From: Piezodorus guildinii
Taxonomy: Eukaryota > Arthropoda > Insecta > Hemiptera > Pentatomidae
Reading direction: 5' to 3'
Length of the DNA: 64,000 bases
Assembly (NCBI GenBank): GCA_023052935.1
Contig: CM041292.1
Location: forward strand, 113,551,436 to 113,615,435
The notes under the pieces are model-generated. The model saw only the letters and a program-made list of their open reading frames with translations, did no database searches and was not told the origin of the DNA. The translations under genes and the position numbers were made by a program. This document shows positions 11,879-25,100 of the stretch, one piece after another; positions within the stretch are counted from its first letter, which is position 1, and each line of letters opens with the position of its first letter.

Positions 11879-12283
11879 TCATTGCATCGAGTCGTGATAA
11901 TGTATCAGCCACAAAATTGTCGTTTCCACTGATGTGTCTGATCTTGGTTGAAAACTGGGATATATACTGTAGCTGACGCTGCTGTCTCGGAGATGCTTTC
12001 TCATTTTATGTTTAAACGCGTAACTTAACGGTTTGTGATCGGTATAAATAGTAATGTCACTTCCTTCGATCATATGTCTAAAATGTTTTGTAGACAGATA
12101 AATGCTCAATAGCTCTCTATCGTTAGTGCTATAATTTATCTGAGCTGGGTTGAGCTTTTTCGAAAAAAAGGCTAAAGGCTTCCAACCTTGATTTTCAAAC
12201 TGCTGCAGCACAGAACCAATTGCAAAATCCGAAGCATCCATAAATAATGCAATTGGAAGATTTGCATTAGGAATGGCAAGCAA
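11879..12283 (-). pseudogene. Ty3/Gypsy RNase H fragment
   Basis: Translation shows ALFMDASDFAIGSVLQQ, PLAFFSKKLNPAQ, YSTNDRELLSIYLSTKHFRH and ITIYTDHKPLSYAF, the RNase H domain that degrades RNA in the cDNA hybrid. The catalytic Asp and Glu positions (DASD, DRELL, TDHKPL) are visible. The C-terminal about 35 residues drift out of frame. The reverse transcriptase that should precede it is absent: protease ends near 12340 and this domain starts about 60 bp later, so roughly 1 kb of pol was deleted. Confidence 0.88.
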
Positions 12284-12339
12284 ATCTGCGTTTGCTAGGT
12301 CTTTCTTGCACTGTTCAAGTTTATTTTTTAGATAGTCTG

Positions 12340-12700
12340 TTAGTTTTTTATTTTTAGATCAATTAATAATCTGAATTTAAGAAGAAAATCAGTGCCTATT
12401 ATACCTTTTGTCGTTTGTGCAATAACAAATGGCCACTGAAATTTTCGTTTTAGCCCAAGGTCAATATCTATGAGTTGTGAACCATATGTACAAATTTCAG
12501 TCCCGTTGGCTGCAAATAATTTAAAATCAGTACTTCTTTCTTTTTTATTATGTTTGGCGGGAATTACTGAAACATCAGCTCCACTATCCACCAAGAAAGT
12601 TTGTTTGCTGTTTCTATCAGTTACGAACAGTCTGTATGTGCGGCCAAAAGGAATTTCAGCAACAGTTGTGGTCGCTACATCTGCTGCTGATTGGAGTTTC
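12340..12700 (-). pseudogene. Ty3/Gypsy aspartic protease fragment
   Basis: The frame has FLVDSGADVSVIPA, in which DSG replaces the usual DTG active-site triplet (a tolerated variant), and GIIGTDFLLKF, the second conserved protease segment. Upstream RTYRLFVTDRNSK matches the usual region before the Gypsy protease. The protein releases mature Gag and Pol. It is preceded on the same strand by a gag fragment and followed by a deletion that removes RT. Confidence 0.85.
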
Positions 12701-12719
12701 CCTGATTTTTAGATTTTCC

Positions 12720-13145
12720 GTGGTCTATTTCTCACTGGCATGGAGCTTTACATTTATCTGGTCGACATTTTGATCTAAAATGAAAATAACAATATTTTTC
12801 TCCATCAATATACCTACCTCAGCTTTGACTTCTACCTCGACATCGGCGAGGTGCTGAATTGGTATCACGAGATCTACTGAGACGTTTGATCTCTTTATCC
12901 ATCGCCTCCAACTTAGAAATCAATTGAGGAAAAGAAAAAGTGCCTGAAGTGTTAGGTTTTGGTTCCCCTACCTCTTCCATCACATGGTGTGGTTGGATCT
13001 CCCGAATTCGGTCACCAATATCTGCCAGTTTATCTAAATCACCATCTGTAATTGTTAAAATGCTTTTTATTTGACTCGGAAGGTTATCAAGCCAGAGAGT
13101 TTTGATTAATTTGTCTGAAAATTCAGACGCGCCTAACCCTTTCAT
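12720..13145 (-). pseudogene. Ty3/Gypsy gag C-terminal fragment
   Basis: A 108-codon frame carries LWLDNLPSQIKSILT and DLDKLADIGDRI, the capsid-end signature of this Gypsy group, and then a basic tail. A shifted frame continues with YCYFHF...CRPDKCKAPC, the Cys/His-rich knuckle-like segment found before the protease. The N-terminal half is not open. No LTR pair could be identified around the element (about 11200-13550). Confidence 0.75.
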
Positions 13146-14579
13146 TTTTCTCAGAAGCGTGGTTTCATGTCACCAATGTCCAAGCCACTGATTAATTTTC
13201 GAATCTGACGTTCTTCGCTTTCCCCATAAATACCTTTCTTTGGCTCAAGTATACTTCTCTTTTTCCTCCGATTTTACTAAGTCCTAAATGTTTTCTACCT
13301 TTTTCAAATCTAATTGAGCTATTAAGTAGTTAAATTTTGTCTCTTCCCGGGTTACATTCTAAAGTTTGAATTGGGCCTCGGCTTGGCAAAACCATATTTC
13401 GGGCTTTTCCACCCAGAACGGGGGCAATTTTATAGCTACCCTGTCTACATGTAAATTAGGTTTCATCTCAACTTTTTCGCCTACTTCAGCATTTCCGCTT
13501 CCATTCTGCAACATCGTGAACGTGGGGGTCACCAATTGTGCTGTCTTTATATTTTAATGAGATAAGTTAGCTTAACATTAGAAGTATTCTTTTTTATTAC
13601 TGCACATCACATTATTTGATTATAAACATTTTTTAACCTACTCTACATAATTGATTAATAGAATCGATAATCAGACAGTTGTTATTAACATTATTGATAA
13701 CATCTGAAGTTATCCTACAGATGTTTTCAGATTAAAAAAAAAAAAAAAGTTTTATCTTGTAAAACTATATCATAGAAACTATTAAATGTACAAATATCTG
13801 TTACCACTCAAATCGGAATCCATTAAATGGGCCATAATGTTCGTTGAGAGAACAGTTTCTAAAAAATTGCATGCATTAAAGCAGCAAAGTGTTGATTTCT
13901 GGTATTTAGAAAAAAAGTTTTTTCTGGGTAGTTATTAAACATAAAGATTTTTATTACCACACAAATTGAAGCTAATTAGATTGGTCATAATTTATTTAAT
14001 CTTCAGAACCGTGCAACATCATCTTTTCTCGGCTAATCCATCAGTACCCATTCTTCCTCAAAAAGCATTTTGCCCCAGTACTTGTTGTTTGTACTTATCT
14101 TTAGGTAATCCATTAGTAAAGCATTTTTTGCTTTCCCACCTTCGTTCATAGCTCTACTGTAGGAAATTTGATAGAATGTAATGTAAATTTGATAGAATAA
14201 CACCTCAGTTATAGTTTCAAGAGCCTAAGATCTTAATTCCTCATGTATAGCTCTTCTTTTTTAATGGGCCTAATAAGATCAAGGTTATATAAAGGGCATA
14301 ATAAGATCAAGGTTGTTGTAAGATGCTGTATTTAGAGGAATCCTGGGTGGTATTAGAAAAAGTTATTCTCCTGGAGCAGACAATAAACCTTTTTTTCTCC
14401 AAGACTCACTTTTCTAAAAAAGTGGACTATGTCTTAAGTCTAGTTGAGGGTTTCTTTCTATTTGACTTCTAGTCAGTAGGGAGTCTACATAAGCATTCAT
14501 AAAGGCCCTTAATTTACTTCCCTGTAAGCCCCTCTCCAAACAGTTTAGATTATACTTAATTTTAAAAAGTAAAACTGAA

Positions 14580-15290
14580 ACCTATATTAAAATTTGGAAA
14601 TTATCTCAATTTCAAGGCTTTGGACTTAGGGTCCACTGAGTCCAAATGACGCAAGTCCCGCAAAAAGGTCTGTGTGTGTGGTAACTCTAGCACAAAAATG
14701 AAAAGTCGTACGGAACTGAAATTTCATATTTAAGACTATTATAAGCCCAAGATGTTACAGCAACGTTTTCACTAAAATCGGCTTTAATATCATGTAGGTT
14801 TCATTCTGATTGAAATAGTCTGATGGGGCTTAAAGGCAGATATTTTAAATTTTCTTCCTTTAAAGTACCTTTAATTTTGTATATTCTATAAAAATAACCA
14901 TATCATCTTATTACCATTGATAAAAAGCAGATAAATATATAAGTTGAACGAATTCGATATCCAACTAAAGGAGAAAACTGAAAAAATATTTTTTAATGAA
15001 ATTGTTTCACTGCTTGGCCACTGGATGGATGGTACTGTTATCGCCGGACGCTCTAAGTAGTTTTAACATGGAGTGATGAGAAAAAACTTACTGAATCTCA
15101 TAGATAATATTATAATACACATTATTTAATAAAACACATCTTTCTATAAAAATAAAATTAAATAATTCTTTAGTAATTTATTTTTGTTTCTAAATTTGTT
15201 TAAAAATTCTTAAATTTATATTAATAGCAGAGGTAAGTGAAAGTTGTGTGTTGCACGCACCAGGTTTTTTTTCTTCCTTTTTGCAACAAT
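14580..15290 (+). repeat. Dispersed retroelement 3' repeat, copy 1
   Basis: Shares long stretches with 36290-37580, for example tcccgcaaaaaggtctgtgt, aatatcatgtaggtttcatt and a gtaagtgaaag...gtgtgttgc tail. Copies also occur at 49590-50290 on the minus strand and in the arms at 7685-10486. It has no ORF and is probably the 3' untranslated part of a non-LTR element. The stretch 13560-14580 before it shows nothing recognisable. Confidence 0.65.
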
Positions 15291-16080
15291 CTTTTGAATA
15301 TTTAATCCTTTATTATAGCCCTAAATATTTTCATATTGAATTTTTATATATTCCTTAACTCATAGCTGAAGAAATAGCTAAATTCTAGATATTTTACGTT
15401 TAAAAAAAAAATTAAGTCTGATATAAACTAAAAAAATTGTATACTCTCAAAATTAAATTGCATAATATAATTATCATTAACTCAATCTAGTCTTATTTTA
15501 AGTCAATTTGCATTGAAAAAGTCGCACCAAGGGCCACCAGCCTCCACTTGGTTTTGCTGGACGTTTGCTCTTCTGGCAGTCATTAGTAAGGGTTTCCAAT
15601 CTGCAAGAAATGTACTTTCGTCATTTTTTAGATATAACAGATTAATTAAAACAAAAATTAATCGTATGTTAGATGGGCTAGAAAATTGGATGTTATTACT
15701 TCATCAAATTAATTAGATGCTTAGCAAAGTTTTAAGGCAATGGTTGATTATGTTTTGTTGCCATAACTGAATAAGAATTTACTTGCATTTAAATGGTTAT
15801 TGATATCTACAATGAAAAATATTAAACAATGAAATCCAGCATACCTTCATTAGATTCACTTGAGGCTGTTGTTCATTTTCATTTGCATGGCGAGTTTTAG
15901 GCAGAATTTTTTACAGAATAAATTAAAATGGTAATTCAATAATAGTTCTTGGAAGTATAGATTTTGAAAAAAAGAAACCAGGCACCAATATTCATCTGTA
16001 AGTTTTTTTGGAAAAGATATTTGACCTCAGAGGGATTAACTTATTTAGGAGTTAAGGGAAGTGGGGTTGGTGACATAAGG
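15291..16080. other. mRpS25: mRpS25 intron 3, no recognisable feature
   Basis: AT-rich sequence without a supportable gene or repeat. Short ORFs here have no recognisable domain. Confidence 0.4.
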
Positions 16081-16089
16081 AAATCTTTC

Positions 16090-16500
16090 ACTATAGTGGA
16101 GTGGTTTGGACAGAATTCTGGGTGAAGAGTGAGTACTTCGGAGAGGTGTTTGGCAAATTCTTCTGCTTAATCTTCTTCAGATGCAAGCCAAGAATCATTA
16201 GTACGCCAGTGAGATAGGAAACATGGTGGGCTTTTAGAATTTTCCTTGTGGGGTTCCGAAGGGAATGATCACGTGCTAAGAGGGAAAGGAGGTAGACATA
16301 GAATGTGGAAGGTTTGGGAATGGATGATCGCCAACTCCCGCTTTAATTGTCCACAATAATAATTAATAGAGGGGTGATCTGTTGGGTGTCGGGTACGCTG
16401 CCATAATAATCCGGCTTGGTGTTTGGAATGGATGAGATTGATTATGTGCAGCGGAAAACTCTGGGACTATTTGGAAGGGTACCGAACAATTTCAGCTTTT
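16090..16500 (-). pseudogene. Jockey-like non-LTR fragment (EN-RT linker)
   Basis: The minus strand reads, with stops and shifts, NDSWLASEED.AEEFAKHL and SEVLTLHPEF, matching the linker before the RT domain of Jockey-type elements (typically ...EKA..FAEHLS..F.PH). Upstream pieces recall the RAR..W...R basic stretch. Only this linker survives, so clade assignment is approximate. It is antisense within mRpS25 intron 3. Confidence 0.6.
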
Positions 16501-16740
16501 TTTTTTTTTGGATGTTCAGGTTTTGCCTATTTTTATTGTACTATTATATCCATCAAAATAATTATGATCTTATGCTTCTAAAATATAGTCAATAAATATT
16601 CCATAACTAAAAGAATTGTAATTGTAGTAAGGTAATTTTGAATGTTTAATAATTTTTAAAGATGTTGATATTTTTCTCGTTTTTACCATTATCATTTGTA
16701 TAATTACTGTTCACTGAGCTCTTAAGTTGATATCAATGAC

Positions 16741-16742
<2 letters not shown>

Positions 16743-16786
<44 letters not shown>
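16743..16786 (+). repeat. 44-base poly(T) run before mRpS25 exon 4
   Basis: An uninterrupted T homopolymer ending 12 bp before the exon 4 boundary. It may be a remnant of an antisense retroelement poly(A) tail now serving as the polypyrimidine tract. Confidence 0.9.
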
Positions 16787-16787
<1 letters not shown>

Positions 16788-16798
16788 ACACATTAAAG

Positions 16799-16973
16799 GA
16801 AAGTGCTACAAACAGAAATGAGGATTCTACAGAAGATCGATAATCCTGCTAACTTTGGGTATGGTTGCAGTAGACATTGCATTTGTGAAGTCTCTGGTCA
16901 GGTGCCTTGTCCATCTGTTGTCCCTCTACCCAAGCATATGAGGGGCAAATACATTTTTGCCAAGGACAACTAG
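16799..16973 (+). CDS. mRpS25: mRpS25 exon 4 (last)
   Basis: The exon begins after attaaag at 16798 and encodes KVLQTEMRILQKIDNPANFG, then YGCSRHCICEVSGQVPCP and VVPLPKHMRGKYIFAKDN before TAG at 16971-16973. The NPANFG and CICEV.GQVPCP blocks are diagnostic of mS25 and contain its conserved cysteines. The acceptor lies 12 bp downstream of a 44-base T homopolymer (16743-16786), so the pyrimidine tract is essentially one poly(T) run. The exon sits 9.6 kb from exon 3 across a repeat-filled intron. Confidence 0.92.
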
Positions 16974-17036
16974 ATAGTTTTATACTTTATTATAAGCCAA
17001 ACAGCTTGTTAATTTCAATATATATCTATTTATTAA

Positions 17037-17042
17037 AATAAA
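17037..17042 (+). terminator. mRpS25: Candidate poly(A) signal of mRpS25
   Basis: The first AATAAA downstream of the stop codon, 64 bp into the 3' UTR. Cleavage about 15-25 bp later is inferred; the exact site is not visible. Confidence 0.6.
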
Positions 17043-17521
17043 GAATGTCGTTGAAGTTATTATACATTGTGTTCATTCTGTTATAGAATTATCAATTAAG
17101 AATATATCTTTTTCAAGGCTTGTCTAACTTTTTTTTCTCTTATAAAAATGTTTGTATTTATGTAGGGATTTAGCAAATAGAACACTGCCATTTCAATAGC
17201 TGGAGCTATTTCATCTATAACCATAAATAAGTATATTTATATATGAAAGCAAAGAAGAAGAAAATGTAAAACGATTACTACTGAGCTCTTGGAGAGACCC
17301 ATAGCTCTGTGGCCAGCGGGCTGTTTTGGATCTATTCAGTGAAGACAGCATAGAACAGACACTAAAGAAAGACCGAATAAATAATCTTTTGATAACAGGT
17401 CTTGGTGTAAACCACCTGGAATTTGTGTTTCTATACTTTAATAGAGTCAAGAAATTAATTTTATTTTTTTTTTATTTTTTTTTTTTTTTGTACATAGTAG
17501 GTAGTTAAAGAATTTTTTTTT

Positions 17522-17964
17522 TCATGTATGTCTAAGGATAAGAAAAATAGAGTTAGATTAGATATAAGTGAAATAACTGACCAATTAAGTAATTTATTAA
17601 TTAAGAATTCAAGTACCAATTTAATAGCCAATATGACTAGCATTTCATTATCTTTTATAAAAGAGGATTATGATCACATCCCAACTTGTGATGGTAAAAT
17701 CCGTTTATTACACATTTTTTAGTGACAATATCTCTTAAAAGTTACAAAATCATCATCATCCTACTTCTTTCTTTAGTCACATCTAGGTTATTAGATAATG
17801 CTAGGCATTGTTTATTAACAAATACTTTTATAAATGCATCAGAGCTTTTGGATCATTTCCAAAAAAAATTTAAAGTCTTGAGGACAGTTAAACAACTTAA
17901 ATTAGAATTATTAAACATTATACCTCGTTCCTTATCACCCTACTCATCACTCTCAGTATACTGA
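17522..17964 (+). pseudogene. Ty3/Gypsy #2 gag, 5' part
   Basis: Two overlapping frames join to a Gag-like protein: MSKDKKNRVRLDISEITDQL at the start, then ARHCLLTNTFINASELLDHF and LRTVKQLKLELLNIIPRSL, which match the capsid of Gypsy elements with long helical gags. The reading breaks at about 17720 (stop TAG plus shift). At 17964 the gag is interrupted by a CR1/L2-like element and resumes at about 20290. The same Gypsy then continues through protease, RT and integrase fragments to about 28560. Confidence 0.7.
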
Positions 17965-20288
17965 TACCTGTGTTAAGGGAAGAGGGGCCTTAACACTTTA
18001 CTACTGCCATCTAGCAGACACTGGCATAATTACAGTCTCCTTAACGGCCATCTAGGGGCTACCAGAGGAAGGGACCCTCTACCAAAATTGGCAAGTATTG
18101 GCAAGACCCCCATGTAAGTTAGCAATTGGTGAGAGACTTGCAGTGCAGTGAGAACATGTGCCCAACAGTGTAAGACATTTTTCATTACATTAAGAATTAC
18201 CTCATCATGGAGGAGTAACCCATAGGAGCCAGCCTACCCATGGGCCGAGAAGGGAGAGGATGAAGGGGAAGAAGAAACAAAGAAAATAAGATATGTACAA
18301 TAGATTAAGATTCTAACCCCTCCTTACCAGATGTAGCAATAGTAACCAAAATATACCATTCATTAATACAGTCCACGATTCATTGAAAAACCCGAGCCCA
18401 TCAATTAATTTATTATTATCAAAGTCCCCTGGAACGCCCCAGGCCTTAGATAATAAACAACCTGGTTAGATCTTCATATTTCTGACTGTCCTGTAAAAAT
18501 TATTTCCTCATCGCAGCATCCCATTCCATTCTTCATCACACGACCTTATCCATATTACTTATGATCTACCTGTCAAATCCTTTAATCCAAGAGTCATATC
18601 ATATCGCAATTTGGACCTTCTTTTCTACAAATCTCTTCAACCTGATCTGGACTCTATCCACTGGGACACGATATACTGATTACTCCATTGATCCTATGGT
18701 CTCCACTCTCACCTCGAACATACGATCCATACTAGACATCCATGCTCCTCTGAAAACCAGAACCTTTACGCCGTCCTACTGCACCTTGGCTTACCCCAAA
18801 ATAAAGGATATGATGAAGAGAAGGTTCACGCACTCGTTTGCATGAAGACTATGTGTCTTTCAAGAAGCTCCGTAAAGAAACCCAATGCGCAGTGCGACGT
18901 GCTAAATCCCTCCATATCCATTCTGTCCTTTCCAATGCTCCTGATATTAAATCTAAATGGAAAATCCTTAGAAAATTGTCATTTCCCGAACCCAATAACT
19001 CCAGTTCTTTCCAAATCACGCCTGATGAACTTAATAACCATTTTATATCCTCAGCTTCTGATTCCTCTACAACTTCTAACATTACTTACAAAGCTTCAAT
19101 CCCGACAGTTTTCTTCTTTTCTCATGTATCCTACGATGAACTACTTACTGCAATTTTGAAATCACATACTAACGACTATGGACCGGACAATATTCCAGTA
19201 AAACTAATAAAATCCAGCCTTCCATCCCTCATACCCATACTATATCATATTTATAATTTCTCTCTGCAAAATTCCAGTTTTCCTTTTTCCTGGAAAACCG
19301 CCCCCGTCCGACCACTAAATAAAGTTCCGAATCCCACCTCACCGCAAGATTAACGTCCTATTTCTATTCTCTCCAATATATCAAAACCGCTCGAACGCCT
19401 TGTCCAAACCCAGCTATCAATTTTAGCTCCCTCTTTAGTCCTCTCCAATCCGGTTTTCGACCTGGTTATTCTACCCAATCCGCTCTCCTTAAAATAACAC
19501 AAGACCTCCAAAATTAACTACTCATCCTCCTAGATTTCTCATAGGCGTTTGGCATGTTTGACCATAGTATCCTTCTTAACAAACTCCAAAATCTTCCAGT
19601 ATTTTTGAATTGAAGTGCTTTGCGCTGGTTTCAACCTCCTTTCAGTACCCTACCTCTATCCTGTGGTGTCCCTCAGGGATTGTCTCTATCTCCTTCCCTA
19701 TTTGCTATCTACATTAATGACCTCCCTCTCCATATTAATCACTCTAAATACCACCTCTATGCTGATGATTTCCAAATATACCTCTCCTTTCCACCTTCCG
19801 ACCTTTTACCAGCTACAAAAAGATAACAAGAGGATATAAATTGAATAAGCCACTAGGCTGAAGTAAATAAGTTAAAGTTAAATGTTGAAAAAAAAAAAAA
19901 AAAGCCATTGTAATAGGATCCCATCACCTCCTGAAAACTGTTCCACATATCCCAACCCTGTTCCTAAATAGTTTATATATTTATTTATTGGAATTTACAA
20001 CTGTATAACAAGTAATACAACAAGTAAATTTGAATGAAACATAAAAAAGGCATGAAACACATGTAGAGAAGCTTCCCAATGGAAGAACTCTAAATTCCTA
20101 AATAGTAATCCTATAAAGTTCCACCCTACTGTCAGAAATTTGGGAGTAACCTTCGACCAAACTCTGTCCTTCAAAAATCATATCTCCGAAATCTCTCGTC
20201 ATACCCTTTCAACCTTAAAGCTACTGTATTCCCTCAGCACCTATTTCCGCTTGAAACCCGAAAATTCCTTGTTACCTATCTAATATTT
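17965..20288 (+). pseudogene. CR1/L2-like non-LTR element, decayed, copy 1
   Basis: A G/C-richer leader (gtgttaagggaagaggggcc) precedes RT-related frames: WKILRKLSFPEPN, YGPDNIPVKLIKSSLPSLIP, FPFSWKTAPVRPLNK, then GVPQGLSLSPSLFAIYINDL and YHLYADDFQIYLSF, the RT B and YADD boxes of the CR1/L2 group. Several frameshifts and stops separate the pieces (for example near 19350 and 19540). It ends abruptly in the thumb region at about 20283, so the 3' end is lost. It is inserted in Gypsy gag and itself contains a 122-bp insertion. Confidence 0.75.
19973..20094 (-). mobile_element. 122-bp 5'-truncated non-LTR insertion
   Basis: Flanked by the 12-bp duplication ttcctaaatagt (19961-19972 and 20095-20106). 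On the minus strand it ends tacagttgtaaattccaata, the same 3' end as the sequence at 9120-9217 and the Jockey-type tail at 52230. It is a very short truncated reverse transcript landing inside the older CR1/L2-like copy. Confidence 0.75.
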
Positions 20289-20289
20289 A

Positions 20290-20884
20290 GAATTTCAGAC
20301 ATAGATGATATTTGGAATGCAATTCAGAATGACTGCTCTTTTATCTTAGAACTATTATATGGACATCAAAATCATTTCACACCTAAAAATAATTTTAGAT
20401 GCAAAAATAACTAACATTTTAAATAAAACTATAATCACACTTATAATCCTAATCTTAATTCCAACTTCAATAATCAGAATTATAACAATCCTTACAATAA
20501 TTTTAACCCTAATTACAATTCTAATTTTAATCATAATTATAATCACAACTATAATTCTAATCCTAATTATAACTTTGACCCAAATCATAATCCTAGACTC
20601 AGCAAATACCATGTCTATGAGAATGGTGAGGTCAAGTAACGTGCCTGTAAACCATGTAACACAACGGTGTGATAAGCAGGCAACAGCTAAAGGCATTAAC
20701 CCAAAGGTTTGATAATTTTTTAGGGACTAGTCCATCCGAAACATTACCGAATATCCCTTTATTTTTATTGAAAAACTACCACAATTTAAATATTTCATAA
20801 GACATACCTGGCTTATTGATATCGGCACACTAAAAACTTACTTATATCAATATATTCTAAACCACGGAAGATCTCATATAATTA
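20290..20884 (+). pseudogene. Ty3/Gypsy #2 gag C-terminus and protease start
   Basis: One frame is strongly Asn/Tyr/Pro-rich (YNPNLNSNFNNQNYNNPYNN), a common linker type at the end of Gypsy gags. Shifted frames follow with LPQFKYFIRHTWLIDIGTLK, which resembles the Gypsy protease segment L...WLIDTGSTK with DIG in place of DTG. The apparently open frames with long Ile/Leu/Thr runs are artefacts of this repetitive linker. The sequence is cut at about 20885 by a Penelope-like element and resumes near 26070. Confidence 0.6.
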
Positions 20885-21058
20885 TTAAGGTAGATTTCGG
20901 GCTGATTAAATTCTTCCATAAATATTCAATTTTTTATTTCATCAGTATGATGTTTCGGAATATTCTCCCATCTTCAGAAGTCTACAAAGTATATTAAGCA
21001 ATTACCATTACATTAAAAAAATACTATACTGAAGTGAATGGCTTAAACACATATACAG

Positions 21059-21930
<872 letters not shown>

Positions 21931-22135
21931 CAATAAAAATATAAATAAAACTGACTCAAGACATTTAAGTTATCACTATTCTGATAAAATTAAAAATATA
22001 ATATAAATAATTAATAATAAATGTTTTAAAGATTTTCACAATATGAAATAACAACAACCTTATACAAGTTAAAAATTGGTCTAATCCTTAATCCAGTTGA
22101 GGACAAAGATCTGAGCAATACTCTTGCTCAGATCT

Positions 22136-25100
22136 TCTTCTTCTTCTTCCTCTAACTCCTGTGTGCCGCTAAGCGTGGAGTTGCCGCCTCGGTCCATCGA
22201 GCCCACTGGTCTCTGTCCCTAGCTATTCTTTTCATCTCTGGGATGGTTAGTCCTCTTGCTGCACCCAATTTCCCAATGTAGTCTGAATACATACACCTGG
22301 GTCTGCCACGAGGACGTCTTCCTTCCGGTCTGGCTTCAAAAAACCACTTGGCCTTTCGGGTATCATTCATTCGGCAGACATGCCCAAACCAATTCAATTG
22401 CCGCTTTTCCAGGATGTCACGCACTGGTCGTACTCCCAAATCCTCGCGAATCCTATCGTTTCTTATATGGTCCCTCCTGGTCTTTCCAAGTATTCTTCGG
22501 AGAAATCTCATTTCAGCCGCTGTCATCCTGCTAGCATGTTTATCAAGGGTTGTCCAGCTTTCAGATCCATATAAGAGTACTGGAAGGAAAACAGATTTAA
22601 AAATCCTAATTTTAGCATCTCTGCTAACTTCATGTTTTCCTATAATCATTTTGGATATCTGGTAATACAGTCCATTGGCCTTCATCACCCGATTTAGAAC
22701 CTCCTGGTCTATCTTACCATCATCGCTTATAACTGTTCCAAGATATGTGTAGGCATTCGTCGTTTCTAGGGTTTCACCACCACATAATATACTTGGCTCC
22801 AGATTTTCTCTTCCCACGCACATAATTTTACTTTTGGCTGGATTTATGTTTAACCCTCTTAGCCGGAGTTCCTCGTACCATTCATTTAGTGATGTCTGAA
22901 GAGCTTCCTGGGAGTCTGCAATCAGTACTATGTCGTCTGCATAGATCATAGCCTGGGCGAGCACTGGTGTTAGGTTCCAGTATCCCACCACAGCTCTTGG
23001 TGTTCTCCTTTTGCAAACCTTCCACACCTCATCCATGAGTACGATGAAAAGCAAAGGACTAAGACTGTCCCCCTGCTTTACTCCTTTATAAAAGTGAAAA
23101 GGTTCGGATGTTTGTCCATTTAGCCTGACTATACCTTTTGGGTCCTGGTATATTGACTTTATGGCGCTCACCAGATTTGCTGGTACCTTTCTTCTAATAA
23201 GCGCGTCCCAAATCTCTTGCCTCATAACTGAATCGAAGGCTGCCCTTAGATCCAGAAACGCCAGATACACTGCCTTGCCACGATCCCATGCTTTTTCTAT
23301 TATCATTCTGAGGGAGAATATGTGATCCTGTGTCTGCCTACCAGGTCTGAAGGCGGCTTGCTCCTCTTCCAGGTCTTGTTCAACTATATGCCTCAGCCTC
23401 TGTTCTAATATTCGTGTATATATCTTGTATACGACTGAGGATAGACAGATCGCCCTATAATTCCCACATTCACTCTGGTTGCCCTTCTTGTGTATAGGGA
23501 CTATGATATTATTCTCCCATTCTTGTGGCAAACGCTTCGAGTCCCAAACTCTTTGAAAAAGCGTTTGGAGGCACTTCCTCATTTCGTTTCCCCCATATTT
23601 AATGAATTCTGGGGCTATGCCATCTGGCCCTGGAGCTTTTCCTAGCTGGATTTTATCAACAGCTAAATCCACCTCATCTTCCTCAATTGCATCATTCATG
23701 TCATCTGGGTATGCTTCATCTGTTCTCCCTCTTCTTCGGCAGTCTCGAACGTTGTTGTTTCGACGTTCTTCCATGCTAAATTTTTCCTGGAAGAACTGCC
23801 TCCAAACTTCTAGTATTTCCTTTTCCTCGGTCACCAGCCTCCCTTGTGCATCCTTGACGTTCCTCACAGGCTTAGACGTTTTCCCTCTCAGAGCCTTGGT
23901 TATATGCCAGAACTTTCTTATATTTTCCCTATAGTTCTGCTCTAGCTCTCGGCCAAACTCCTCCCAGGTCTTCATTTTCGCAGCTTTGACTACTCTTTTG
24001 ACCTCATTTCTGTTCCTAACATACTCTTCCCAGTGAATATGTGATTTTGTTATATTATATGTTTTCCAGGCCTCCTTCTTGAGCTTAACCACTCTCTTAA
24101 CCTCATCATTCCACCATTTTGTTTTCTTGGTCGAAGGCTTTATTTTCTGGGTATCACATACTTCTCTTGCGGTGTTGAGTATGCACTTCTTTATTTCAGT
24201 CCAAAGAATGTCCAGCTCACTGTCTCCATTTACTTCCTGTAGGCGTCTCTCAAGCAATGACCGGTATTCCTCCTGTTTTGTTTCCATCCTCAGCTTGCTC
24301 ACATCTATCCGATTGTATGCTTTGCTGAAACTTTTTCTTGGTCTGATGACTTTTGTGTCCGCTACAAGAAGTTTGTGGTCAGTACTTAATTCTGCCCCTC
24401 TTATGACTTTTATATCGATAAAGAACCTTCGAAGATCTCGGTCTATTATGAAGTAGTCGATGATACTTTCTCTTGAACCATGTTCCCCTCTACTCTCAAA
24501 TGTAATCTTATGGATCTTTTTGTGGTTGAACCATGAGTTGCCTATGAGCATGTTATTTTCTATACAGAATTCTATCAGCCTTTGTCCATTACTGTTATAT
24601 ACATTTTCTCCTCCCCAGGGACCCATTACACCATGTGCATTACCATTGTTATCTCCTGTTCTAGCATTTAAGTCTCCAAAGATAAGTACCATTCTGTTTT
24701 TGTTTCTGGCACCGTCTACTGTCCTTTGGAGATCTTCATAGAATTGGTCCTTGTCGAAGACTCCAGCGTCCTCCACTGGGGCATACACTTGTATAGCTGT
24801 AACCTTGCCAACTGACAACTCCATATCCATTGTGATGATCCTTGATGAGAATGGTTCCCAAGATTCAACTTTATTATACAGTTCATCATTCATCACGAAG
24901 GCAACTCCTCCCTTAGCTCTTTCTCTCACAGTAACACCGGAGTACAGTAAATTATATCCATCAGGCAATGTTTGGTGCCCACTTCCTCTTCTCTTTACCT
25001 CACTCAATCCCATTAAATGGATCTTATAAGATTTCATTTCCTCAACCAATTCTGTTTCTTTTCCCGTAAGTGTTCTTATGTTCCATGTGGCAAAACGTAA

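Noticed and set aside
14640..14700. (gt)n-containing stretch shared with 36340 considered as a CRISPR-like or satellite repeat
   Set aside because: Only dispersed, non-tandem copies exist; it is part of a retroelement repeat.
20355..20712. Overlapping Ile/Leu/Thr-rich ORFs on both strands that look like membrane proteins
   Set aside because: They are alternative frames of an Asn/Tyr/Pro-rich Gypsy gag linker and have no independent support.
23602..25029. Several + strand ORFs of 90-125 codons
   Set aside because: Antisense shadows of the RTE polyprotein.
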